Below are positions 54,289 through 64,000 of a stretch of 64,000 nt of DNA, in pieces. The stretch comes from Chaetoderma sp. LZ-2023a (Eukaryota; Mollusca; Caudofoveata; Chaetodermatida; Chaetodermatidae). Location of the stretch: the NCBI GenBank assembly GCA_034401795.1, contig CM067372.1, forward strand, positions 40,308,929-40,372,928. The letters run 5' to 3'. The notes beneath the pieces are model-generated. The model did no database searches. It worked only from the letters and a program-made list of their open reading frames with translations, and was not told where the DNA came from. Made by a program: the position numbers and the translations under genes. Within the stretch, counting starts at the first letter, position 1. Every line of letters starts with the position of its first letter.

Positions 54289-56208
54289 ATGTACGTATTA
54301 CAGTTATGTATGATAGCGGTTTTGGTGATTTTAGCGAATGCGAATGGAATTTGTAAAAAGGCAAGTGTAATTAAATTGCCTAATGGAGTAATGATTACTA
54401 GGCCGGAAAATGTAGCAGTGATTCGTGCGGAGTGGACGGTAGTAGTATCAATAGACCATCCATATCTGCCAGCCGATTTTCTTAACCGTGTGGCGCAGTT
54501 TCGTGTACTGGTGGCGGACGTCGATAAAAAGACGTCATTAAGCGACAATGACATTTTCGGTCTCCAGCACCGCATAAATGGTATAAGAAAAGTAGCTGTA
54601 CATACTCAAGAGACAATGATGAAGCGGGTTGTTAATCGTAGGAAGCGTGGACTATTTAATTTCGTGGGGGACATAGCCTCTTCCTTATTCGGCACTGCCA
54701 CGTCGGGCGATATTGAGATGATTAAAGATATAGTCAAAAAGGCTATGGGGAAAATGAATCGGGTGGTTCACTTCTCTAACCAGCTGGCATCTCATGTGAA
54801 ATTAGCTTTCGAGGGAATCAATTCCAACGTGGATAGGATTAACGAGGTCACGGATAGTATGTCCAGATTCGCTAGAAATGTAAGCGAAATACTTAAAATT
54901 CATGCAGGTCGACAGGCCGACTTGTATACATTAGTGCGTCTGGGCCATATAATTGACTCGGCCGAAAGTGTAGTATACCGTTATCAGAAGGCTGCTGCAC
55001 GATTTCATAGGCAAACTGCCTCATTAGAATTAGGTAGATTAACGGAGGAATTGTTTAGCCCATCGGATTTGGCAGAAGTAGCCCAACATGTCCGGGTAGG
55101 AAATCGGCTGATAAGGCCGTACCAATGGTACTACCGGAATGTAGTCGTGTATCCTTTATGGAAAGATGATGAGAGGCTACATTATGTAGCTACACTACCT
55201 TTGATAGACGGCGGAAAGTACATTGAGTATGGATTACAATCGTGGCCTGAACCTATGGCTGCGGAAGGATACTATATGCAGGTGTTGGTGGCTAGGACCA
55301 GCATTGGTCTGGATACCAAAACTGGGTGGTATTTTACCCCGTCCGGGTGCTGTGGTACGGGGCCGCGAGTGTGTCATGGTCAGCTAAGGGTCGATAAGAC
55401 CCACGTGCCATGTATTGTCAGTATACTGACTAATTCCATGGATAGCAATTGTAATATTCAGTTATCCGAGTCCAATGACACCCATAGTAAGTTGTTTGCC
55501 AATAAGAAAATAGGTGTGGTGTTGCAGACCTTCGGAGAGACTATGGAGATCCACTGTGACGGACGACTAACTGACCGTTGCACGGTAGGGAATGGAGTGT
55601 ACGCGTTGATGTCAAGTGAGTGTGGATATAGTGGTAAAGGGTGGCAATTCGAGCCGGTAGTGTCTTATAGTCGGACATACACTCGAGTGAGCTTGGCCCT
55701 GGATATGCCCCAATTGGATGTGGCCGGAGTTCTAAATGAATCCAGAATTGTTAGCCAAATGAAAGTCCAAGATTGGAACCATTTGCATAAGACTAAGTAC
55801 GTGCCGCTAGCACCATTATCTGCGGTCGACCCAGCGATGGTCGATGGCATGGGAGTACCGTCATTTATCTCGTACTCAACAGGCTCATTCGTAGTAGTTA
55901 TAGTGATTTTAATTGTGTTATTTAAATGTGGAGTTATTTCACGCATGTGGTCATGGATTAAGTGTAAGCCACATGCGGCCAACCGACCACGTGCGGTACA
56001 TATAAGTGCGCCACGGATTATTCAGGACCAGCAGTTCCGGAGACCTGCAGCCATACCGGAGCAGCTGCGTTTGTCAGCCGGGTCATCGCCTAACGCTAAT
56101 GACAGGACTGTGATCGACCCGACGGCTGATAACTGGGTAGACGTGGAGATAACCAGGGACACTAATATCAGTGTACAGTATGAGGATATAAATTGTAGCA
56201 CGAACTAA
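54289..56208 (+). CDS. env: envelope-type glycoprotein, baculovirus F / errantivirus env style
   Basis: An intact 639-aa frame. Residues 1-20 are a signal peptide. A furin-type site RRKR ends at residue 120, followed by GLFNFVGDIASSLFGTATS, a fusion-peptide-like start of a class I fusion subunit. A helical region with IKDIVKKAMGKMNRVV and GINSNVDRINEVTD follows. Cysteine-rich stretches lie near 345-470, a membrane anchor at about 526-546 (GSFVVVIVILIVLF), and a ~90-residue cytoplasmic tail. The layout is that of baculovirus F-like env of insect errantiviruses. It follows pol by 60 bp, so it probably needs a spliced RNA. Confidence 0.85.
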   Translation: MYVLQLCMIAVLVILANANGICKKASVIKLPNGVMITRPENVAVIRAEWTVVVSIDHPYLPADFLNRVAQFRVLVADVDKKTSLSDNDIFGLQHRINGIRKVAVHTQETMMKRVVNRRKRGLFNFVGDIASSLFGTATSGDIEMIKDIVKKAMGKMNRVVHFSNQLASHVKLAFEGINSNVDRINEVTDSMSRFARNVSEILKIHAGRQADLYTLVRLGHIIDSAESVVYRYQKAAARFHRQTASLELGRLTEELFSPSDLAEVAQHVRVGNRLIRPYQWYYRNVVVYPLWKDDERLHYVATLPLIDGGKYIEYGLQSWPEPMAAEGYYMQVLVARTSIGLDTKTGWYFTPSGCCGTGPRVCHGQLRVDKTHVPCIVSILTNSMDSNCNIQLSESNDTHSKLFANKKIGVVLQTFGETMEIHCDGRLTDRCTVGNGVYALMSSECGYSGKGWQFEPVVSYSRTYTRVSLALDMPQLDVAGVLNESRIVSQMKVQDWNHLHKTKYVPLAPLSAVDPAMVDGMGVPSFISYSTGSFVVVIVILIVLFKCGVISRMWSWIKCKPHAANRPRAVHISAPRIIQDQQFRRPAAIPEQLRLSAGSSPNANDRTVIDPTADNWVDVEITRDTNISVQYEDINCSTN

Positions 56209-56214
56209 ATAATA

Positions 56215-56475
56215 GTGCCATGTTCGATTATGTTTTCCTCATTTCTGATTAGGGTATGGATTCCGAGGATATTCCGTAAAGATGCACAAACTTTATTATT
56301 GTGCCCCGTATTGTTGTTTACTGCATGTATTATGGATGTCGCTATGACCATGTATATGACCTGTAATGATTTGACTGTAGGATTAGGGTTTATTGTTAAT
56401 TACTTAAATAGGTTTATAGTCACAATGGATTCCATTATTGTGATGTGTTGTATTGTAATGTGTTGTAACAGATGA
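56215..56475 (+). CDS. small hydrophobic ORF after env
   Basis: The frame opens at 56215 (GTG) with the first ATG at 56230; it ends 56475. About 80 residues with two or three hydrophobic stretches (LLLCPVLLFTACIMDVAM, MDSIIVMCCIVMCC). It lies between env and the 3' LTR, where accessory genes are sometimes found. No family recognised; chance is possible. Confidence 0.35.
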   Translation: MPCSIMFSSFLIRVWIPRIFRKDAQTLLLCPVLLFTACIMDVAMTMYMTCNDLTVGLGFIVNYLNRFIVTMDSIIVMCCIVMCCNR

Positions 56476-56593
56476 TTACGGTTAGTATGGACGTCAGTTC
56501 TGGATAGCCCTGGTATAGTGTGGTTTGGTTGTTGATAGTACACAACGAGTTAATTATCAATGTCTTAAGGCCTTAAGAGATGGTTAATTAACT

Positions 56594-56609
56594 TCGGTTG
56601 AGGGGCATA
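56594..56609 (+). other. weak polypurine tract
   Basis: GGTTGAGGGGCATA directly precedes the 3' LTR start. GAGGGG is the only purine run at the expected position, short compared with typical tracts. Confidence 0.4.
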
Positions 56610-58166
56610 TGTAGATATCGGATTGTCTTATGGGAAGTCATGACCCCGGTGGACGTCTTATATTTGCAAGTAAGACCTCAGTGAAATTCATATTTGAAAA
56701 TACCAGGTGAGCTAGGGAACTGAATGAATATAATAGTAGCAATCAGATACATAGTAGGAAGATGCACTGGTTGACTTGGACCAGTGCTAGTGGTACAGTT
56801 TCGCGGAAATAGGATAGAAACTGGATCGAAACTGTGGTAATATATTTATCACAATAAATTAGAAATTAGAATAGATTGGAATAAGACCATCGGTTCTGAG
56901 TTGGTGATGTCTGTCAATAGTTGAAGATAAAAGTTGTTGCTGTGGGATCGGCATACACTTTTATGAAATTCAGCAGTCATTTAGGCCGTTAATTTAGTAA
57001 ATAATAGAGTGGTAAGAATAGATATGAGTCAATGGGAATCGAGAGAATTATAGGAAACAGACTGACATGTAGTTGTTGACGGTCGGCATTCCGACTCCCT
57101 TAAGCAAGTACAACAACACCAGCTGGCAATGAGATCATACAGCTCATGTGCTTATTAACGTTCGTTTCCTACAGGCTTATCCATGATAGGCAAGGGACAG
57201 GACAGAGGCATTGTAGCGTCCTGTAGGAATTAATAACACAATCGAAATTTGTATATCAACTATATGCCAGTCAAAGAAAGGCATGCTACAACAACACATT
57301 CTGTAATGTTGTTAGTTAGCTGACAGATCGCATCAAATCAGAACCAGCTAGGACCACTTTGCCCGAGTTGGGGGTAGATGTATGGTGTTTAATGATGACT
57401 ACCGAGAAGAGAGGCCCAGAGTTTGATTGGCCGGGATGACGTCATAATCAATGAGCATCTAGTCAAACTCTGTGGCAGAGAATCAAAAGGAACAGGAACT
57501 ATATATTACGATATATATAGATCTATATATCGTAATATGTATAGAAATTAGGAAAGTGTAGTTGGTATATAATAGGTACTTTGTCTATTAATCGAGGAAT
57601 CGTTTACCATCGTTGATTCGGTATATAGTCTGCACCATCTGTGGAGACACGTTGTTTTGTCATTAGTAATTCGTTGTGAAAAATTAGGCTAACTAGATAT
57701 CATATTGACCTTAGAGTTGAGAGTAATCAGTAGTCGTAATTTATTCAAAAGAAATCCAGTAGGATAGGACCGTATTATAGATTAAGCAGTATTGTTAAAG
57801 TATAAAATATATATATTTGTTGGTGACAGTAAAAGTCACCATTGCTAAGTAACCGTTTTATGTACAGTTAAAATATAGGAATAAAATTATCCCCTTGTAA
57901 AATACAAGGCACTAGTTCGGTTATTATTCAGTATCCTAAATAGTACGGAGAAACACCGTACCTTACTCCGAATCTTCAGAAAGTCAGATCAGGCCCAGTT
58001 ACCAGAAATATCTTCATACTAGCTAGGAAGAGGCGAGCGGTAACTATCCGATTGCAACGACGAGAAGATTGATTGTCGCAGCAATCATCAACATCATAAG
58101 TCTTCTCGAAGTTGTATTCGCGAGTGTATGAGTAAGATAGCGAAGAAAGGATAACGAAAATCTTCA
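56610..58166 (+). repeat. 3' LTR (1557 bp)
   Basis: Same length and ends as the 5' LTR, with about three substitutions. It is followed by the second ATAT target duplication. Confidence 0.95.
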
Positions 58167-58341
58167 ATATCTTAGTTATGTATACCATTATTAATAATAA
58201 ATAAAGTACTGCCCTAAATGGTACCGTACGGTCGTATGCGACCTCCGCTTTAAGACAATATTGTACATAATGTTATGCATTGTAAATGGTGTCAGCAAAT
58301 AGATGGCAGCGTGGATCGAATCGACCCTATATTCCTAATGC

Positions 58342-58484
<143 letters not shown>

Positions 58485-60263
58485 GTAATCAGGCATTCTG
58501 CCCGTATTGTTAGTTAGCAGTAAAAACTACAACAATAATGGGACCGCAGTACACCTAGGTTACCCTATACATCAACAACAAAGGCATCACGGAATTTTCT
58601 CCCAACAGCACCAATTTTATATTAAGGTCAATGCTCTCGCCAGAGAACATGACATGTTACCGTTAAAGCTAGAACTATGATGGCTCCATAGGATAGGTTT
58701 TTAAGCTGGCCAAGGACGGTTACTCTTCAAATGGAGAATTGTTATTTAAAACTCTTCTTTACGGTCAATAAGACCATTGTATAAACGGTACTACTGATTT
58801 TCATAGTTGGCCATTCATGTTAAGGCCTCCTAAATTGAAGAAAAGAGTAACTGCCTTTGACTACGCTTCTCTGGCCATCTGGCCGAAATAATTGTTCGAG
58901 TTCCCACCGTCAGAATGGTTAGGACGGTCTCAAGAAACTACAGCCGGTTTTTTGTCGGCCAGAATCAATTTGCCGTTCACATACATACCCCATGTATCTT
59001 CGAATACATATTAAGCAAGACCTTTTATGACAAAGTAGGAAACACTGCGAAAATATAAACAAGGCAACATCGTTGCCATCCCAGCAGTGTTCTATGAGCA
59101 ACTTTCTACAAACCTAAAGTAGCTAAACGGTAAGGCCAGTGTATGAATCTCATATGGTTCGTACTCGAAACCTTAGGTGATGGATAGAAACACGGATCGC
59201 CATCTAGCTCATAATGGTGACTGGGTGAAGACTTAGAGCCCACCATGCCCTATGGGATAGCCACCATAGATGGAAATATGTTTCTGTCTCCCCACCATAA
59301 GTAAGCTAAGAACCGCTTTCTAAACACGCTTCCGTCAATGTGATTTGTCCATGTGTTGTTATTTGTGGTTGTGATGCGGTATGTGGAGGGATCGCATTGC
59401 AGCTCTGAAGCTACCACCAGACAACATGTTGCATGCTGTTGGCCTGAGGAGAGATGCTCCGTGGGGTATCGGCAACGGTACCGAGCATCCTCGCCAGGAA
59501 GATGTATTTGTTAAAGACATTTGGTGCTACGCCATTTGCGGCCTAAACATATGTGTTTTAGACTTACAACTTTAGACGGTACTAACTAAAACTGTATCTT
59601 TAACTTTCATAAGACAACGGTGCTGAAATCAATGGAAATCTGCCACCACGTCTTAACGTACACACCGTAGGCACACAACAGTAAAATAACCATATTAGGA
59701 TAAGTACATATGATAATTTTTCTCTCTCTTTGTAGTGTAGGATGTCAGCCCTTTTTACCACTCTCCTTCTCTGCTTCGGTGTTGAAGGCATTTTTCTTTT
59801 TGACGGAGGCCCGTGCGAGGAATTTTCCTCTCGCAAAGTTTCATATTCCCTACCTTGTGTAGCAAAGGCTAACATAATTTTCCTCCTCATTTTTCTCTAC
59901 AGTGGGATGTCTCTCTAGCGTTTGCATGCAAAGTGTGAGATTACATCCACCCCTTTTCCACATTTTTATAGTTAGCTTCCCACCAGTTGCCTTCTCACAA
60001 GGCGCCACGGTGTGGTACCGTCGTAAATTTTGTCTCACACAAATGGCAAGTATATAGTCATCCTTGTCATAAAGAAGTATTGGTTCCCAATTCTTCCTCC
60101 GCATTGTTATGGGTGGTCGTTTTTCTCCCTCGGCCGTCCTCCATGCGGAGCATGGTACTATACCATCATATTTTTCCTCTCAAGCAAACGGCAAAGATGC
60201 AGTCATCATTGGCACCATTTGGTATGGGTTCTCCATTTTTCCCATGCATATTATGCAGGATGG

Positions 60264-60264
60264 C

Positions 60265-60332
<68 letters not shown>

Positions 60333-60428
60333 CTCTCTCCTCTCTCCCTCTCTCCCGCTCTCCCGCTCTCCCTCTCTCCCTCTCTCCCCCTCTCCCTCCC
60401 CCTCCCCCTCCCCCTCCCCCTCTCCCCT

Positions 60429-60486
<58 letters not shown>
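60264..60486. repeat. (CT)n / C-rich microsatellite
   Basis: About 220 bp of CT dinucleotides with a central (CCCCCT)n part. The frames it creates on both strands are artefacts. Confidence 0.95.
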
Positions 60487-60488
<2 letters not shown>

Positions 60489-60540
60489 TACAGCGTTGTA
60501 GGCCAAAACCAATAATTTTTGGCCAGCCTGAGGCAGATAT

Positions 60541-61005
60541 ACTTTATATTAAACCAACTGACGTGCCCCGACCGGAGATTTCCCGCACAGGGGGTACCTT
60601 TCACGATACCATCTCTATATGACTAGATTTGTTAGGTACCTCTGGCGGGACATAAACCCAAATCACCACTCTCGTTTTTCCATACACCGTTCGTAAGTGA
60701 CACGCATACAAAAATTGTTTGTTACTATAATCAAGTACGTAAATTCTGCTAGCACCGTTCTCTCCACCTTGGAGATGACAGCTAGACACACTGGGGACAC
60801 GAACAGCTGGGACGATACAATAGTATTCAATTTACGCAGCAATGGCTGCACGAGCCCACTGTAACGTGATTGTTCCACTGGCCCTGGAGGTCTGTTTTTG
60901 TGGACACCGGAGCTGCACGACGACTGCTCCCCAACCCTAAGGCTGGCTGACCAGCAGCAGCAACAACAGCAAGCCGCGGAGCCACGCGTGCCCCCGGCGG
61001 CTACA
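60541..61005 (+). mobile_element. probable 3' part of a 5' LTR, second Gypsy-type element
   Basis: The sequence ends GGCGGCTACA followed by CG and then a primer-binding site. Its upstream limit is not visible: no second copy lies in the window, and a TGTAG start could not be matched. A CAG-rich stretch (60950-60975) is included. Inferred from the primer site and following gag. Confidence 0.45.
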
Positions 61006-61007
61006 CG

Positions 61008-61030
61008 TGGCGCCCGATGTGGGAATCGAA
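61008..61030 (+). other. primer-binding site, tRNA-Lys-like
   Basis: TGGCGCCCGATGTGGG is close to the tRNA-Lys primer-binding site of many retroviruses and Gypsy elements (TGGCGCCC then GTGGG). Two bases separate it from the presumed LTR end. The gag ATG lies at its end (61030). Confidence 0.7.
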
Positions 61031-62733
61031 TGGAAATTGAACCTACATGTACACTTGGTTTCAATTCCCGTATGTTTCAGTCTCCGTTTTATTTCAATAT
61101 GTACGCTTCAGATGAAGAAATGGAGGGTATGAACGATAGGACGGTGGGAACACTCACCAACCCTTATATATCGCTCCCTGGTGCGGGATCATTAGCACCC
61201 ATAAGACAGGAATACTCGTCTGTAAGTGAAGTACCATTCGTCGATGCTTCACAGGCGGGTGACCACTATATAATGTTGTCTGACATCCGCAATGAGATTC
61301 ATTCACAATTGCTGGATGATGGACTACACAATAACCATCCCCTAAGGGGACCAGTAAATACCTACACCATGTACGCCCACACTTGGCAACATCAAGTGAA
61401 CAATGGCGAAACGCACAGGCTGACAAGCCTGTGTTCCATCAGCAAATAGCTACACCAATGGTATCGTAAAATAACTTACCATTACGGTAACAACAATGGA
61501 ACACGGAGCCTGAACTGCCACTAACTAATCAACAGCCGGCTTATACTCATTTCACCAATTATCCAGGTCCCTCTCCAAGTATCCCACAATATCGGGAATG
61601 GCTAATAGTACACCCCACCAACCCTACTAGACCAACGAACCAGGTACCATTAGGAAACACGGCACCACCTAGGTATAATGATCGGTACCGTATGCAGGGG
61701 ACTCCCTCACCTATACAGTACCGCTCAGAATTACCACCTAAGAAATATCATTACTGGCCCGATGACTATGATTCCCGTCCCTCTTCAGCTTTTACTCCTT
61801 ATTATGCTGCGCCAAGCACTCCCTATCACGGCACCGGCTGAGTCATACTTCCACCTGAATTCAGTGGGGAAGGTGGCTGGGCCAACTATAAGTGTCAATT
61901 TGAAATCATCAGCAGGACGAATGGTTTGTCAGTACCTAGCCGCAAAATTATCGGGAAAAGCGGTGCAGGTATTAGCAGACATGGGGCCTGAAGTAACACC
62001 AACCTATAGGGAATTGGAGAGTGCATTGTCAGAAAGGTTTGGTGATATGGCCCTTGGAGAGACTAGCTGTATACAGTTAAAGAACCTAGGGCGACGTGTG
62101 AATGAAACTCTCCCCGAACTGGCAAGCCATATCAGGCGACTAGTCGCACGAGCTTATCCCAGTACCAACCCGGAGGGAGTCACTCACTTACAACTGGATA
62201 CTTTTATCGACGCCCTGAGCGGCGAACCTTCTCTAAAGGAGAAACGTTTTCTGCTAGAACACGGAAGCCTACACACGTTAACGGCCACTGCCATTCGAGT
62301 AGAAAACTTCCTAGAATGGGAAAGGTATGCTAAACGACAATTACATCAGCACGGTATGAAACACACAACCTCAGCAAAATAATGCACCAAGAGGCAGAGG
62401 CCGTGGCCAATCCCACCGTGGAGGCCACAATTATGCCCGAGGTAGGGGTAACCAACATAATAATTCCAATAGGTCTAATACGGATGAATGGTTAGAGGAG
62501 ATTACAAAACAAATTGCTTCTCTGACCAATCTCTTAACTACTTTATCGACCACGGTAGCACAGAACACAAATAGGCCTATTATTAACCATCCTACACCGA
62601 CATCCACGCACCCAAACACTTGTGTTGGATGCGGTGAAGCAGGACACTGGAGGGAATGGTGTCCGACCCGTCCTCCCTCCGCTACACCACAGTTAGAGCA
62701 AAGTAAGCCAACAACAGAAAATCAGGCAAACTA
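61030..62733 (+). pseudogene. gag: gag remnant with one zinc knuckle, frameshifted
   Basis: An N-terminal frame from the ATG at 61030 ends at 61449. A second region around 61830-61900 (PPEFSGEGGWANYKCQFEII) gives the start of the gag homology in one frame. It then shifts into 62382's frame (LSERFGDMALGETSCIQL, ETLPELASHIRRLVARAY, LDTFIDALSGEPSL), typical of Gypsy retrotransposon gag. A CCHC knuckle CVGCGEAGHWREWC lies at 62621-62662. At least two frameshifts make it a dead gene. Confidence 0.75.
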
Positions 62734-63506
62734 ACACGGGCACTGGAGGGAGAGTCCATTCAGTGCCCGTCTCATAAATCTGGCTCAAGAACATGCGCAT
62801 TACCCCCTCTAATTAAACCTAAACAAGATTACGACATCATAAAAATGGTCCTGTAATCAATGGTACCACAGACACGCCTAGTGTCTGCGGTACCTAATAA
62901 TACTCCCCCCAATAATGGACGACACTTCGAAACCAGCCGTTCACACACCACTTCCCTTTTTATGTAGAACGGCCCTGGTAGATAAAAATAATTCAACAGA
63001 AACTACTTTTATCCAAGCTACTAGACCAGCCGCTATGCTACCAAATGTACGGTGTCCTCTAGTGGTGTGTAATAACCGGTCTCCTCCATCTTCACGGACA
63101 GTCTCCTCTCTCAGTGAATCTGACACCGAGTCGAACCGTTCATCGACTTGGATTCAAAAAAAGATTAAACGTAGATATAAGAATAGGCCACAAAAGAAGG
63201 TTTGTTTCTGCTATGCTCCTACTAAGCACATTATGATACATTGCCGTAAATAGGCCACTCAAGTGGCACTTTACAAACACGCTGCTAAACAAACTGCTGC
63301 CAAATCCACGGTGCACACCGATCCCATATCATCGGAACCTTTGGCACCGTTACTACAAAAACCAATCAGGCAGCAGAAACGTAAAATTGCTCTGTTTTTC
63401 ACTCAACCACCAACAGCACTTGTCAAAGTTGTTGGCAAGCAGACCATGTATATACAAGATTACACGGTACCACCAACAAGTAATCAAGAAACTAAGATAG
63501 TCTCCT
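62734..63506 (+). other. gag-pol spacer of the second element
   Basis: About 770 bp between the knuckle and the protease. A 112-codon frame (62915-63253) is Ser/Arg-rich and ends with Cys/His residues (VCFCYAPTKHIMIHC), which I could not assign. It may be a degraded gag C-terminus. Confidence 0.4.
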
Positions 63507-64000
63507 GTGCCAGATAAAATAATATACAAATGTGCTTGTTTATTTGGTGGTGTGCCTACAAATGCCACAGTAGATACCGGTGCTTCTATCACGGTGTTTA
63601 ACGAGCAATCCCTACACATCAGAAACCGCCTCTTAAACCGTCCAATCTCCAGCTCCAAACTGCCACTGGTACCAATATTCCCGTGGCCGATATTATAAAT
63701 GTAGTAATGCAAATAGAGGAGATAAAATATATCCAGCAGGTAGTAGTTGCATCCATGCAAAACGATGCACTACTGGGCGCTGATTTTCTCAGCGCCAGTG
63801 AAACAGTAATTCACTGCAAACAACAAGAGTTAGAAATACTCGGCCGTCGCATTCCACTAGGGCTGGAATCAACCTTATATCATGCTTGTGCTTTAATATT
63901 GGCCTCTTCACCCACCATTAAGCCGGACCACAAAGAAACGTTGTGGGCCACCGCACCTCAGTTAGGAAAAAATATTCATGCCGCTCTGTTAGAACCTGAC
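63507..64000 (+). pseudogene. pol: pol 5' part: retropepsin, runs off the window
   Basis: At 63507 a frame has YKCACLFGGVPTNATVDTGA with the retropepsin DTGAS, then ends. From about 63647 the conserved sequence continues in another frame (VASMQNDALLGADFLSASET, the usual LLGADFL motif) to the window edge (64000). A one-base shift therefore lies between about 63590 and 63647. RT and later domains would be beyond the window. Confidence 0.8.

Larger units (their letters stand above)
47206..58166 (+). mobile_element. errantivirus-like Gypsy (Ty3) element with env, nearly intact
   Basis: 10,961 bp flanked by ATAT (47202-47205 and 58167-58170). LTR, primer site, leader, gag, pol in -1 frame, env, polypurine tract, LTR. 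The LTRs are equal in length and differ at about three sites by eye, so it is a recent insertion. The zinc-knuckle gag, pro-RT-RNaseH-IN order and env with a furin site are those of env-bearing Gypsy elements (errantiviruses and relatives). One single-base shift splits pol. Otherwise all genes are open over their expected length. Confidence 0.93.

Noticed and set aside
60030..60622. Ser/Leu-rich and Glu/Arg-rich long frames
   Set aside because: They are the translation of the CT microsatellite on both strands.

Overview
The window is a piece of animal (metazoan) nuclear genome that I read almost entirely as nested transposable elements and simple repeats. No host exon, tRNA or rRNA gene could be recognised. 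The evidence for an animal is the set of elements: an L1/Tx1-like LINE, APE-type LINEs, an L2/CR1-like LINE with a trinucleotide tail, a piggyBac-like MITE, a Polinton/Maverick, and an env-bearing Gypsy element. The mix, the long microsatellites and the dispersed repeats suggest a marine invertebrate, perhaps a lophotrochozoan such as a mollusc, but the sequence alone does not prove the phylum.

Layout. 1-2.1 kb: a 584-bp tandem repeat interrupted by a ~1.1 kb insertion. 2.3-5.1 kb: a palindrome-bearing dispersed repeat, then two truncated minus-strand LINE copies; the 3' junction of the first is tandemly duplicated. 8.4-11.2 kb: a longer copy of the same LINE, including its endonuclease. 11.6-12.5 kb: the 3' end of an L2/CR1-like LINE. 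12.5-16 kb: simple repeats and a 199-bp TTAA-flanked MITE. 16.0-23.0 kb: a nearly full-length L1/Tx1-like LINE on the minus strand, split inside its C-terminal zinc motif by a solo LTR (16389-17865, 4-bp target duplication). 23.4-25.7 kb: another degraded LINE. 25.7-27.3 kb: a ~0.6 kb tandem repeat carrying many AAGATGGCCGCC-like motifs. 27.3-31.9 kb: dispersed and simple repeats.

31950-46286 is a decayed Polinton of 14.3 kb. It has a protein-primed DNA polymerase B, a retroviral-type integrase, a probable double-jelly-roll major capsid protein, a second capsid-like protein and many small packed genes on both strands. Its 245-bp terminal inverted repeats are each themselves palindromic. Several genes stay in one frame over about 1 kb but carry in-frame stops, so the copy is inactive. 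No packaging ATPase or adenain-like protease was found.

47206-58166 is an almost intact 10.96 kb Gypsy/errantivirus-like element. It has 1557-bp LTRs differing at about 3 positions by eye, ATAT target duplications, gag with three zinc knuckles, pol in the -1 frame, and an env with a furin-type site and C-terminal membrane anchor. One single-base shift splits pol at RNase H. The solo LTR at 16.4 kb is an older relative. From about 60.5 kb to the window end lies the 5' part of a second, decayed Gypsy-type element with a lysine-tRNA-like primer site, gag pieces, one zinc knuckle and a protease.
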